Source of the DNA: Allolobophora icterica
Lineage: Eukaryota > Annelida > Clitellata > Crassiclitellata > Lumbricidae
DNA length: 64,000 bases
Direction of reading: 5' to 3'
Assembly: GCA_963556255.1 (NCBI GenBank)
Contig: OY744610.1
Coordinates: 9,144,777 to 9,208,776 of the forward strand
Shown: positions 52,542-62,240 of the stretch, piece by piece
How the letters are laid out: the number at the start of each line of letters is the position of its first letter
How positions within the stretch are numbered: position 1 is the stretch's first letter
The notes under the pieces: model-generated
Seen by the model: only the letters and a program-made list of their open reading frames with translations
Database searches by the model: none
What the model was told of the DNA's origin: nothing
Position numbers and translations under genes: made by a program

Positions 52542-55017
52542 GGGTTCGGCCCGAATCCCCGAAACGAATTTCGGCCGGATCCCCGAAATCGAATCGACAC
52601 TAACAAGCCTAATTAGTATGTACATACGTGGCCTCCGAGATGCATTAAGGCCACGCTAAGTCTACGTCATGCAGTGGCGTAACAACCATATAACGAGGGT
52701 GGACAAAGTCCAGGGGCCCCCGAGGTCGAAAGGGCCCCCAAGCTTTCCTACTGCGCACCCTGTGTGACATTTTGCTTTAGTGCCCTATTATTTCATTTTC
52801 CTCCGAGCGCAGACATTTTTTAATTGGTTCATTGACATATTTGGTTCTGATGACATATATAGCCTACGCGTACGCCCTACGGTGTTCAAAAGTACCACAT
52901 CAAGGCCCACCTAGGTCTGAGCTTCTCTGCAGCCTGAGGAATAGCCTGTATATATGATACATATGTACGTGTTGTCTATCTAGGTCGCCGGTGTCGGGGT
53001 ACTTGACCCTAATCCACGCACAGTACAATGAAAACCCATGAGTTATATTCTCCCTTTTAGGCGCACATTACTGCATACACTTTACGGTATACGCATATCT
53101 CTCAGCTCCAGTGCTAAGGAATTTCTGTAATATTATCTGCCTAATTGTTATCTGTTTCTCGCTCTCTCACTAGCTCGCTCTCTGTCTATGTCTATCTCGT
53201 TTTCTCTCTCACTCGTTCTGTCTCTGTCGCAATCTGTCTCTTTGTCAATGTCTCTCTAAAAGCCTTGTACCCTATACACACTACACTGTCTACAGTCGTT
53301 GTAGACTACAACGACTGTAGTCTTCGTGCTCCTCAGCCTCACGTGAAAGTACAATACGTCTTTCTTGTTCAGAATACAGTCATTCGCTTACTTAAAAACG
53401 ACTTCTAATTAAATTTTTAATCGACGGCTAAAGCTATCTTGAACCAGAGAAACTAAGACTCAACTGAAGGTATGGAACTTCTAATTTAGAATAGCAGTTC
53501 TGAACTTCTTGCTGCTTTGCTTTTGTAATTAGTATATAATATAAGTAATTATAATCTGCTTCACTTCGTGAAACATTACAAATGCCTTAAACCTTAAACG
53601 TTAGGCCTACGCTGTGAATCTGAATTTGCCTCGAGAGCAAAGATTCCACGGAGAGAAGTGATGCCACTGGTTTGAAGCCAAACATGGAGAAATTTAAGTT
53701 CATATATTTATTATCATTTGGGAACAATTGTTACTGACAATTGACAGTGCATCTCGTGCACTTCAATCAGTCTATATATATACTGTAGACCTATCTACAG
53801 CAGCGCTACCAGACTTCTCTCTGTGGCATTTGACTTAACATGCGTGATTCATATGAATCTATCATTACTACAGCTACAGCAATCAGTCAGCTTTTGTAAG
53901 ATTACGCCGAAGTTAGAAAGAGTCGCACAAATAAATTCTCTGGTGAACTGAACAGTGACGATCGAACCAGAAATAACTTTCAAGAGTGATGTATTTTTCG
54001 CTATTGTAGACAGCAATGCTTCAGCTTAAGAGTCGTTTTGAAGGGCAGTGTTTAGTTTCTGCAGCGTTTAGTTTTCTTTAGGCTATCCCAAATCTCTTCT
54101 GCACTTATCCGATGTTCATTTGGAATTAGCAGCAACAAAACTGCAACAAACATATTAATCGGACATCGGCCCCGATTTTTTGTCAGAGGCGCGGTCCTTC
54201 AGACGTGAGTTCAGCAAGGAACTCGAAACAACAAAAACTGTGTTGGACATACTGAAACTCATATTGGGCTTGGCTACTGCCTGTGTGCTTTTGACACTCT
54301 CCCAGACTATTGGGACTCCCAGTCACCGTTGCCAGTACTCCTTCTCCAAGTTGAAACTTATAAAGACGTATCTTAGATCCACTACCTCACAGGACAGGCT
54401 TGATGGTCTTGCTCTTCTTGCGATCGAAAATCGAATGTGCAAAGCAATTGAATATTGATAACTTGATAGACAAATTTGCTCATAGTAAAGCTAGAATAGC
54501 CAAATTCGTGAAGTAATTCTCTGAAGAACTACAGAGATGGAGCGCTCAGCACTGGCCGTGACTGGCCACGGTGACTGGGTGAGTGACAAACAGCACAAAG
54601 ACATGTAGCCAATTCCGTGATATATAGATGACATGATATGAGATCTGCATACATTATATTAGGCCTAGGCCTACTGCAAGTGTACGTAGGCAATACATTT
54701 TTTTGTATTTTTTTTGTCTTGAACTATTAATGTGATTTGAAATATGGGTCATTAATGAGAACATTTAATACTCTTTTTTAATCTAACTGCAGTTTAAAAT
54801 ATAGCTATATCATTATTTTTACGTTTTAATGGGTAAGGGCCCTTAAAAAACCAAGAATGTCCAAGGGCCCCCGGCTAGGTTGTTACGCCACTGACGTCAT
54901 GTATCACAGTTCAAATAGTTTTCGGGATTTCGCCCGCTTTCTATAAAACTGTTTACGGGAAATCGGGCAGTTGTGTATTTTCAGCGTTTTCAGGTTTCGG
55001 GGATTCGGGTCGACCCC
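52542..55017. mobile_element. MITE inserted in a LINE, itself carrying a hAT
   Basis: The ends are GGGTTCGGCCCGAATCCCCG and, inverted, GGGGTCGACCCGAATCCCCG. The target duplication GCTTTCAG is at 52534-52541 and 55018-55025. Without the inner hAT it would be about 246 bp and non-coding. It splits the LINE reading frame exactly. Confidence 0.88.
52672..54893 (+). mobile_element. hAT element with decayed transposase
   Basis: The ends are CAGTGGCGTAACAACC and, inverted, CAGTGGCGTAACAACC. ACGTCATG is duplicated at 52664-52671 and 54894-54901. The plus-strand ORF 54180-54458 holds 'YSFSKLKLIKTYLRSTTSQDRLDGLALLAIE', the C-terminal hAT dimerisation region of the DUF4371/ZMYM-like group. Upstream transposase sequence is not recognisable. 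Subterminal GGGCCCCCGAGG / GGGCCCCC words occur at both ends. Non-autonomous relic. Confidence 0.92.
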
Positions 55018-55290
55018 GCTTTCAGCACCCTTAGTGCATAGAGGGACTGCCTTGCCCTGCAACAGATGCGGTCAATGTGTTTTACAAAAGCAAGTGTTTC
55101 AGTAATTGTAACACCCAGCACCCTCATTTCTTCCACTCTAGAGATACCTGGTATGACATGTATCTTCCCGTGAACACCCCCACCCCTTCCGGATCTTACT
55201 AACATCTCCTGTGTCTTACTCTGATTTAATTTTAAGTTACATGTCTCAGCCCAATTACCCACATGGTTTAGTTCTTGCATAACTAAGTGA
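55018..55290 (-). mobile_element. LINE reverse transcriptase, upstream piece of the split copy
   Basis: The minus-strand frame reads 'LNHVGNWAETCNLKLNQSKTQEMLV', 'RVLGVTITETLAFVKHID' and 'RQSLYALRVLK', the segment after the RT active site in CR1/Jockey-type LINEs. It continues across the inserted MITE into 52541. Confidence 0.88.
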
Positions 55291-55884
55291 CCTACCAGTC
55301 GTTAATTAAATGTGTACGCTCATTAAATTATATGCACAGGATTATAGAATCTAACCAGGTTTGGCACTAAAGTCGAATTTCCCGATAATCTGGTTTATAT
55401 TGTCATCGTCACAAAATGGCGAGCGATTGAACATCACAAAATGGCGAGCGATTGGAGTGTTTCATTACTTTAACGAATATATGCTGGAGTCTATGAAAGT
55501 ATATCCTGTCATCTAGCGAATGCATTTGAAGGTGCTACAACAACTAAGATTTTACACGTATGTTATTATAAACAGTCATGTCTAAAATTGCTATTTTTGA
55601 CATTTAAGTAATTCTAGAAAGACAGAGGTGAACAGACTAATGGACAGCGCCTCATTATACAGACTTGTTGTCCTCGAGACCAAAGTCTTGGTCTCGAGTG
55701 CACTCGAGTTCGTTTTTAAAAGTCTTGGTCTAAGTCTTGGTCTTGAGGTACAAAGTCTTAGTCTTGGTCTTGGTCTTGGGGTTCAAAGTCTTGGTCTTGG
55801 TCTCACAGGACCAAGACCAAGACCGGCTGTCAATATGAACAGTCATTTAACAAAACTCAAGAATTTAAAAATGAATCAAGCCTG

Positions 55885-55892
55885 TATGCATG

Positions 55893-55956
<64 letters not shown>

Positions 55957-56012
55957 GCATCATCATCATCATCATCATCATCATCTTCATCATCATCATC
56001 ATCATCATCATC
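55885..56012. repeat. (CAT)n microsatellite, tail of the RTE-like LINE
   Basis: About 40 CAT/ATG units with a few interruptions. On the minus strand the array begins at the stop codon region of the LINE ORF (tgatgatg...), as expected for an RTE-type tail. Poly-His and poly-Asp ORFs are artefacts. Confidence 0.9.
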
Positions 56013-56518
56013 AGTTCCTGACGCCAGCCATTTGGCGGCGATAGGTACGAATAAATGATCTCCATTGTCCTCGGTCATTTGTCAAGTCTAATGCCCCCCC
56101 CTCAATGTTAGTCCAAGTGATGTTATGTCCTCAGTTATATTATCTATCCAGCGTAGTCTTGGTCTGCCTTTGTGTCTTTTCCCTTCGAATCTAGCATGTA
56201 GTGCACTGTGTGGGATTCTGTCAACTGGCATTCTCTCTACATGTCCAAACCATCGGAGTCTTCGTTGAACGACTTTGTCTAGCAGAGTTGTTTTGATGCC
56301 TAATGATTGTCTTATGTTATCGTTTCTTATTTTCTGCAGTCTTGAAATCCCTGCAATCTTCCTCAGCCAGCTCATTTCTGCTGCAAGAATTCTTCTTTCA
56401 TCTTGTTTTCGCATTGTCCAACATTCCGATCCATATAGGAAAATGGGTTGCATCATTGTCTCGTATGTTTTTGTCTTGGTTTTCTTTGTTAATTCTTTGC
56501 TCCTCCATATCCTGTTCA

Positions 56519-57135
56519 CAGTGCTGAGGAGTATTTGAAATACAAAGTCTTTGAAATAGTATTTGAAATACATTTAAGTATTTATGTAGGCCCTATTTGT
56601 ATTTCAAATACATTTAAAGTGATGTATTTTGTATTTGTATTTGAAATACTTTTCAGAGTATTTTGTATTTGAAATATCAAATACTTCGTTAGAAATACTA
56701 TTTATTACCTACTTACTCTCATAATTTCAAGCAAAATAAATTATCTCGGTAATAATAACTCAGTGGTCTTCTAACTTAAGATCTTTGGTGAACTTTGTAT
56801 AGTTACCAGTGTTGATCACTATATCTTGGCTGCTGTAACCCATCCATTCTGATACAACTTTTGAGAACTGTGGCTGTTACAGTAGAACAAGGACTTTTTC
56901 CTTTGAAAACTTGGCGAACCTGACATTGTGTTTCTGCAGCACGATGACTATAATTAATGGAGCATGTATCCTTCTATAGAATAAAATGTATTTTGTATTT
57001 CAAATGCAAAATACAACAATGTATTTGTATTTTGTATTTGAAATACTATTTTATATTTGTATTTCAAATACTTTTGAAAAATGTATTTGTACTTAGTATT
57101 TGAAATACATTTACAGAGTATTTTACCCAGCACTG
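56519..57135. mobile_element. hAT-type MITE inside the LINE, 617 bp
   Basis: The ends are CAGTGCTG...CAGCACTG, and the perfect duplication CCTGTTCA lies at 56511-56518 and 57136-57143. Both subterminal regions are packed with GTATTTGAAATAC / GTATTTCAAATAC near-palindromes. Removing the element and one CCTGTTCA rejoins the LINE reading frame. There is no coding capacity. Confidence 0.93.
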
Positions 57136-58651
57136 CCTGTTCATTATTCCAAATGCTTGTGAAGCGCGTCCAATTCTTCTTTGTATATCTTTTTCGTTGC
57201 TGCCATCAGCGTTTATTAGCCCTCCTAGATAGACGAATTGTTCTACTTGTTCAATAGCCTCTCCTTGGATTGTGATAGTTATTGGTGTCTCTTTGGTCTT
57301 TTCAATCGCCATTGTTTTAGTTTTCTCTGCGTTGATCATTAGGCCGAATCTTCTACTGGTTTCGTCAATCTGTGTCGTTATATCTTGTAGTTCTGGCTCG
57401 CTTCTAGTGAGGAGGCCAATGTCGTCAGCAAATCGGAGATTATTCACCAGCTCTCCATTTAGCTTTATTCCCGCCTCGGTATTGTAAGGCTGAGTGACAT
57501 TACTGCTTCTAACACTAGGTTAAATAAGTATGGGAATAAGATGCATCCTTGTCGTACTCCAGTTTTCGTGTGGAAGTATTCTGTTATCTTTTTATCTACT
57601 TTTATGGCACTTGATGATTTTCGATATATCTCTTGTACAAGTTTGATCATTTGCTCCGGTATTCCTGCGTTTTGCATCGCTCTCCACATTCCATCATGCC
57701 ATATACTGTCGAATGCTTGTTTGAAGTCTATGAAGTTGATGAAGACTTTCTGGTTGTGCTCTATGCTTTTTTTTCAAGTATCTGTCTCATTGTGAATAGT
57801 TGATCAATTGTGCTTCTTCCTGGTCTGAACCCGGCTTGTCCTTCTCCAAGTGCTCTTTCAACATACTGTCTCATTCTGTTTTGTATCATTTTGGTGAAGA
57901 CTTTTCCTGGAATGCTCTGTAAACTAATGCCTCTGTAATTTTTGCAGTCTTGTGGATCTCCTTTTCTTTTGTATATAGGGACAATTGTCGATTTTGCCCA
58001 GTCTTCTGGTATTTCTCCATCTTGCTGAATCTTTGTAAGGAGGGTATGCATAGCATTAACAACTGTTTCTCCTCCTCCTTGAGGTAGTTCTGTAGTGATT
58101 CCATCCCTGCCTGGTGCTTTATCCTTTTTCATTTTGCTGATAGCATCTCTTACCTCTTCCTGTAGAAATGTTGGCATCTTTTCTTCTGTGTTATTTATGG
58201 ACAACTCTGTGAGAACCGTAGGATTGTTATGTGTGTCGACGTTTAGTAGTTGCTCGAAGTGTTCCTTCCATCGTTTCTGTACTTTACTTTAGTACTTTAC
58301 CATTTGCGTCTTTGACTGATGCCACTTTGAGCTCAAATTGTCCACTCAGTAGTTTTATCTTGTTATATACTTCTTGCATTCTATTTATCTTGAAAGCTTC
58401 CTCAGCTTCTTTACATTGTTGTAAATGACAAATAAATGACAAATACCTACGGCCGGATGCAAGTTTGTTGGCCAGGAAAACCCATCGGCAGCAGCAACTA
58501 AGTTATGCTGTGTCTGGAAGCCCTGCTGAGACTTTCTGAAGCCAGACGATCTTATAAACCATGGGAGGATTTCAAAAAGGCTCACGATTTGTACATTTAC
58601 ATCCAGTGCTTGAAAAAGCTACTGTGTGGACCAGGGACTTCAGAACCTGTA

Positions 58652-58760
58652 GAACAGGGGTGGGCAAACTTTTGGCAGATGGGGCCACATTAAGTGCCAA
58701 AAAAATTCGGAGGGCCGGATAACAAATTTGTGTTTTAATAACGACAAACATGAAAAGAAG
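58652..58760. mobile_element. hAT-like terminus (CAGGGGTGGGCAAAC type)
   Basis: CAGGGGTGGGCAAACTTTTGG followed by GGGGCCACATTAAG and GGAGGGCCGGATAAC is the characteristic start of a widespread hAT/Charlie-like family. No matching inverted end was found downstream in the window, so this is a partial copy. Confidence 0.6.
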
Positions 58761-58764
58761 TTTA

Positions 58765-59385
58765 GGCCTACTTATTTATAGTATATTAAATACACTTTGG
58801 TTGCAACTAATGAGATGTATGCGACTGTAACGTGCATGCATTTAATTAACGTTGCCCATAATCCGGAGTGATGTGCTGGTTGGAATTCACAGTTTGAGTT
58901 CAAGTTTAGATCACTTAACTGAGACCTGTAGGCCCTACTTGGATTTGTTTATCTTCATAGTTAAAATTAAATCTCTGTTGACAGATGTAAGTGGATGCGA
59001 ATAACACAAACACTTTTAAAGCAAAAGTTTGTAGATTTGAGAATTTTTTCCTTCCTAAGTGAAGAAAAGAATATTATGAGGTCTGATCCTTTCAGCTCTT
59101 CTTTGAGAACAAATCACAGTATAAATAATTATTTATACTGTGGAACAATGTCACGTTGTGGGTCTGTTAACTCCAGCTGAAGTTCCATATATGAGCTAAC
59201 TGTTAATGTCAAATATGATACGGTATAATAAACAGCAAATTCAGTGTCAACTGATTAAAAAACCACAAATTATCCGAAGAACTCTTTTGTCAAACTTGAT
59301 AGCTGAATGCTATTTTAAGTTCCCGTAGTTTTGTTCTTTCATCTGCTTTGAACGCAACATTAGCTTTACTTGAACGGATTTCACT
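58765..59385. other. Non-coding sequence with a perfect 28-bp palindrome
   Basis: No gene. CACAGTATAAATAA (59117-59130) is directly followed by its exact reverse complement (59131-59144). Confidence 0.6.
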
Positions 59386-59389
59386 TCTA

Positions 59390-59885
59390 GGTTAGTTTAT
59401 ATTCAGATCGTTCATCCCACTACTAGTTTTAGTTAGATTTCAATCTTTCAACAAAACGCACAGGTGTTGAAATTATAAACTTCAAACCATTTCACACCTG
59501 TTACCGTCTTCCAATTAGCAATTAGATTAAATTATTGCTAACAGTAGAACATGGACGAAAGATTGAAATATAAACTAAACTAGAGGCGGGATCAACGATT
59601 AAAATATAACTTAAACTAGAAGCGGGATCAACGATTAGAATATAACTAATAGTAAAACCTGGATGAAAGATTGAAATATAACTAAAACTAGAGGCGGGAT
59701 GACCGATCAAAATATAAACTAAACTAGAGGCGGGATCAACGATTAAAACATAACTAACAGTAGAACCTGGATGAAAGATTTATATATCACAAAAACAAGA
59801 AGCGGGATGAACGATCAAAATATAATCTAAACTAGAGGCGGGATCAACGATTAAAACATAACAAACTAGAGGCGGGATCAAGGAA
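59390..59885. repeat. Minisatellite of ~37-bp units
   Basis: Units such as AAACTAGAGGCGGGATCAAC followed by GATTAAAATATAACT repeat with variants (GAACCTGGATGAAAGATT) from 59530 to 59885. Inverted-looking related text lies at 59390-59450. The units resemble those in the element at 44302-44719. Confidence 0.85.
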
Positions 59886-59929
59886 AGTCATAGTAGACGA
59901 AATGTCGGTAGAAATAGAAGCGTTAACAA

Positions 59930-60066
59930 CAGGCGCCGAATTGACCGGCGCCGAATTGACCATGCGCCGAATTGACCGGCGCCCAATTGACCGCGCCCAA
60001 TTGACCGGCGCCGAATTGACCGGCGCCGAATTGACCGACGCCGAATTGACCGGCGCCGAATTGTCA
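59930..60066. repeat. 15-bp GC-rich tandem repeat
   Basis: About nine copies of GGCGCCGAATTGACC with small variants (GCGCCCAATTGACC). The array directly abuts the left end of the hAT-like element at 60075. Confidence 0.92.
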
Positions 60067-60074
60067 TGGCACCC

Positions 60075-60973
60075 TAGGGACAGTAGAAAATCACGGTAAA
60101 AAATGCCAAAAACACGGCATACTTTAAAAAAATCGCGAAAAACACGGCAAAAACACGGCATCAACTCTCGCCTTCGATTCATCGTGATTAACATCAAATA
60201 CCTTTGGTAGATATTGCTTTCGTAGCTGAGATGAAGATAGCAGCACCCCCCAGATTCTTCACATTTGTCTGCAAATATTCCTTTAACTTTGGATGTTCCA
60301 ATTTGTTTAATGGTATGTTTGCTGCAGCAAATGCTTCCACCAATTCAAACTGAGCAAGATTTCGCGCATCACCAGAATCAGTGACCTTCTGGAATGAACC
60401 TGTTATCGTGGCTTGCTTCTTCGCACGAGCTTCGGACGCTTCATCGAGACGTTTACGTTTTTCAGTGTGAAGCGGTGTTTGCAAATGTCGATCAATCGTA
60501 CCTTTTCTCGTGTGATCCGGTGTAACATTACAACTTGTACAAAACAGACGACCGTCGTCGGCATGCAAAGTTCCTTTTTGATACTGCTTCGCGCGATCAG
60601 AACATGACACGTTAGGCCTAATAGCTTTCTTCATAGTAGATCGTTTAGGATTAAATTACTGAATTCATTCGCAAATAATTTGAAAAAAAATTAATAAACG
60701 GACAACCGGAAATGAATGAGTGACGTCAGGGTCCTCAGGAACTCAGAGAACCCTGCCTAGAATAGTGAATGACTAGTGAGTGGTGAGTAAGTAAGCCTTC
60801 ATAAATACTTTCGACTGTGCAATACTTTAAACTGCCACAACCAAAAAAAAAGCAACAAACACGGCATTTTTTACGAAAACACGGCAAATGTAAAAAATCA
60901 CGGAAAACACGGCAAATGCCGAAAAACACGGCTTCCGTGTTTGCCGTGTTTTTGTGATGTTCTACTGTCCCTA
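60075..60973. mobile_element. hAT-like element carrying a CGGBP1-like gene
   Basis: The ends TAGGGACAGTAGAAAATCAC and, inverted, TAGGGACAGTAGAACATCAC are good inverted repeats. Subterminal regions contain many AACACGGCA words in both orientations, likely transposase-binding sites. No 8-bp duplication is seen (TGGCACCC against ATAATGAG), so a boundary may be rearranged. Confidence 0.75.
60194..60634 (-). CDS. CGGBP1-like BED-type zinc-finger protein (hAT-derived)
   Basis: The protein has 146 residues. 'GRLFCTSCNVTPDHTRKGTIDRHLQTPLH' is a BED/C2H2-like finger (C-x2-C...H-x4-H) of the type in vertebrate CGGBP1 and in N-terminal halves of some hAT transposases. A basic helix ('EKRKRLDEASEARAKKQATITGSF') follows, then a helical domain ('NLAQFELVEAFAAANIPLNKLEHPKLKEYL') that also occurs at the start of the catalytic region of such transposases. 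It ends before any catalytic motif. It sits inside inverted repeats with many CACGGC words, so it may bind those ends. It could be a truncated transposase or a self-standing binding protein. Confidence 0.8.
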   Translation of the reverse strand: MKKAIRPNVSCSDRAKQYQKGTLHADDGRLFCTSCNVTPDHTRKGTIDRHLQTPLHTEKRKRLDEASEARAKKQATITGSFQKVTDSGDARNLAQFELVEAFAAANIPLNKLEHPKLKEYLQTNVKNLGGAAIFISATKAISTKGI

Positions 60974-60979
60974 ATAATG

Positions 60980-61960
60980 AGCAGCAGCAGCATGTCAAAC
61001 CCTTCCAACATATCAAGAAATGTAAAACAAGACTGAGAAGCTACATCTATTTCAGAAGCACAGGAAATCAGTCAAATACTCGAGTAGTGACTGAAATACA
61101 CTAAAAAGTCAGTCAATGAGAAGGATGGTGGGTGATAAATATAGACAATACTTGCTTGTTACCAGAATTGAGAGTAGCATTCAATACCTCAAATGACTTG
61201 GGTGCTGCAGTAGGCAAAATGAACTTATGCAGTGGGAGATATGAAAAGCAAATCAAGCCCCACCTCTACCACTGGTGCGAGGTTTATTCAGGATAGAAAC
61301 AGCTGAGGGACTCAGATCAGAAATAAATGCTGATGTATCAATGGGTTGCAACCAGGTCTTATTCAGAGCAAGTAGGCCTATATGTAAAGAATGTTCACAA
61401 ATGAAATTATGTAAGACTGCTGAGGTTATGCTGCAGGGACGTAATTATAGTCAAATTCATTTATATAATGTAGACAGGATTCTTGTATTTGACTTCGAGT
61501 CTTATATCTTGGACTGAAACACAAGAGAGTCCGGGAATACGAATCAACTCAAATACCAGTAAGAACATTTTCTATTTGTGTGATAAATTTAAACGAATCA
61601 GGGGCAACTGCAAATATGTCGGACAGCAAAATCTGGGTCAGCAGCAGATAGATATTTATCCTTGCAACCTGCAGCACGGAAAATACGTAGCCTAATCCAG
61701 GCCGAAGATTATTTGATAAACCCATGGCTTAATATAACTCCAACGAGCTCTCGTCGGAAACACATTCGTAGAACTCAAACGACGCTGAATAAATCCAGAG
61801 TAAAAGAACTCCTTTGTAATCCAATCGAAGAAAACTCAGGGCCAATTCTTTAATCAGCGAATCGTGAAGCCTTCTGCTTTACTTCCTTCAGAGAATATTC
61901 TTTTCCGTTCGAACGTTTATGCATCTGTTTCGCTACTTAACGCCTGGTGCTGAGAACAGG
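60980..61960. other. Intergenic sequence, no gene recognised
   Basis: ORFs at 61275-61517, 61483-61695 and 61662-61853 are short, overlap or abut in different frames and match no family I recognise. A decayed transposase or LINE piece is possible. At 61945-61990 there is an inverted match to 2465-2510. Confidence 0.45.
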
Positions 61961-62074
61961 GCGGCAGAGTTCGCTGTAGCTATAAAATGTCGTTAAACAT
62001 TGGAATACATGCATAACCGCTCGATGTTCCTACATTTCAAACCAACAGTTCCTTAATAAAAAAAAAATGCGTTG

Positions 62075-62240
62075 CTGTATTAGACACCTTTAAATCGGTT
62101 CTTACAATGCTATAAATACCTTATTTTCGCTTAATCGTTAGTCTCTCTCCACTAACTGGGTTACGGTAGGTAAGCTCGCCTCCAATGGCCTTGAGATTAC
62201 AAAATAATAAGTGCGCTGCCGCATTAGACACCTTTAAATA
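62075..62240 (+). repeat. Shortened pair of ~170-bp monomers
   Basis: TTAGACACCTTTAAAT words at ~62080 and ~62225 flank text matching 2890-3070, with about 35 bp deleted at the GCCATAAG portion. Confidence 0.65.

Larger units (their letters stand above)
55885..58430 (-). mobile_element. RTE-like LINE, 5'-truncated, interrupted by a MITE
   Basis: Minus-strand reverse transcriptase pieces, in order: 58204-57761 'DKAPGRDGITTE...YKRKGDPQDCKNYRGISL...GFRPGRSTIDQLF'; 57689-57465 'YFHTKTGVRQGCI'; 57447-57144 with the active site 'RFADDIGLL' and 'FVYLGGLI'; then, beyond the MITE at 56519-57135, 'FLYGSECW...RRLRWFGHVERM...KGRPRLRW'. Frameshifts lie at ~58280, ~57765, ~57470 and in a run of eight G near 56094-56101. 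The ORF end is followed directly by the (ATG)n tail. 5'-truncated near 58425 inside a hAT. Confidence 0.88.
55660..58651. mobile_element. hAT element (same family as 50281-51108), interrupted by a LINE
   Basis: The left end CAGACTTGTTGTCCTCGAG and the GTCTTGGTCTT array at 55660-55890 match the copy at 50281. The match resumes at ~58435-58651 (acctacggccggatgcaag, ccatcggcagcagcaac) after the LINE at 55885-58430. The dimerisation-domain region is cut off at 58651 by another hAT-like end, so the right terminus is lost. Confidence 0.85.

Noticed and set aside
55857..56078. Acidic ORFs over the CAT repeat
   Set aside because: Artefact of the LINE's ATG tail.
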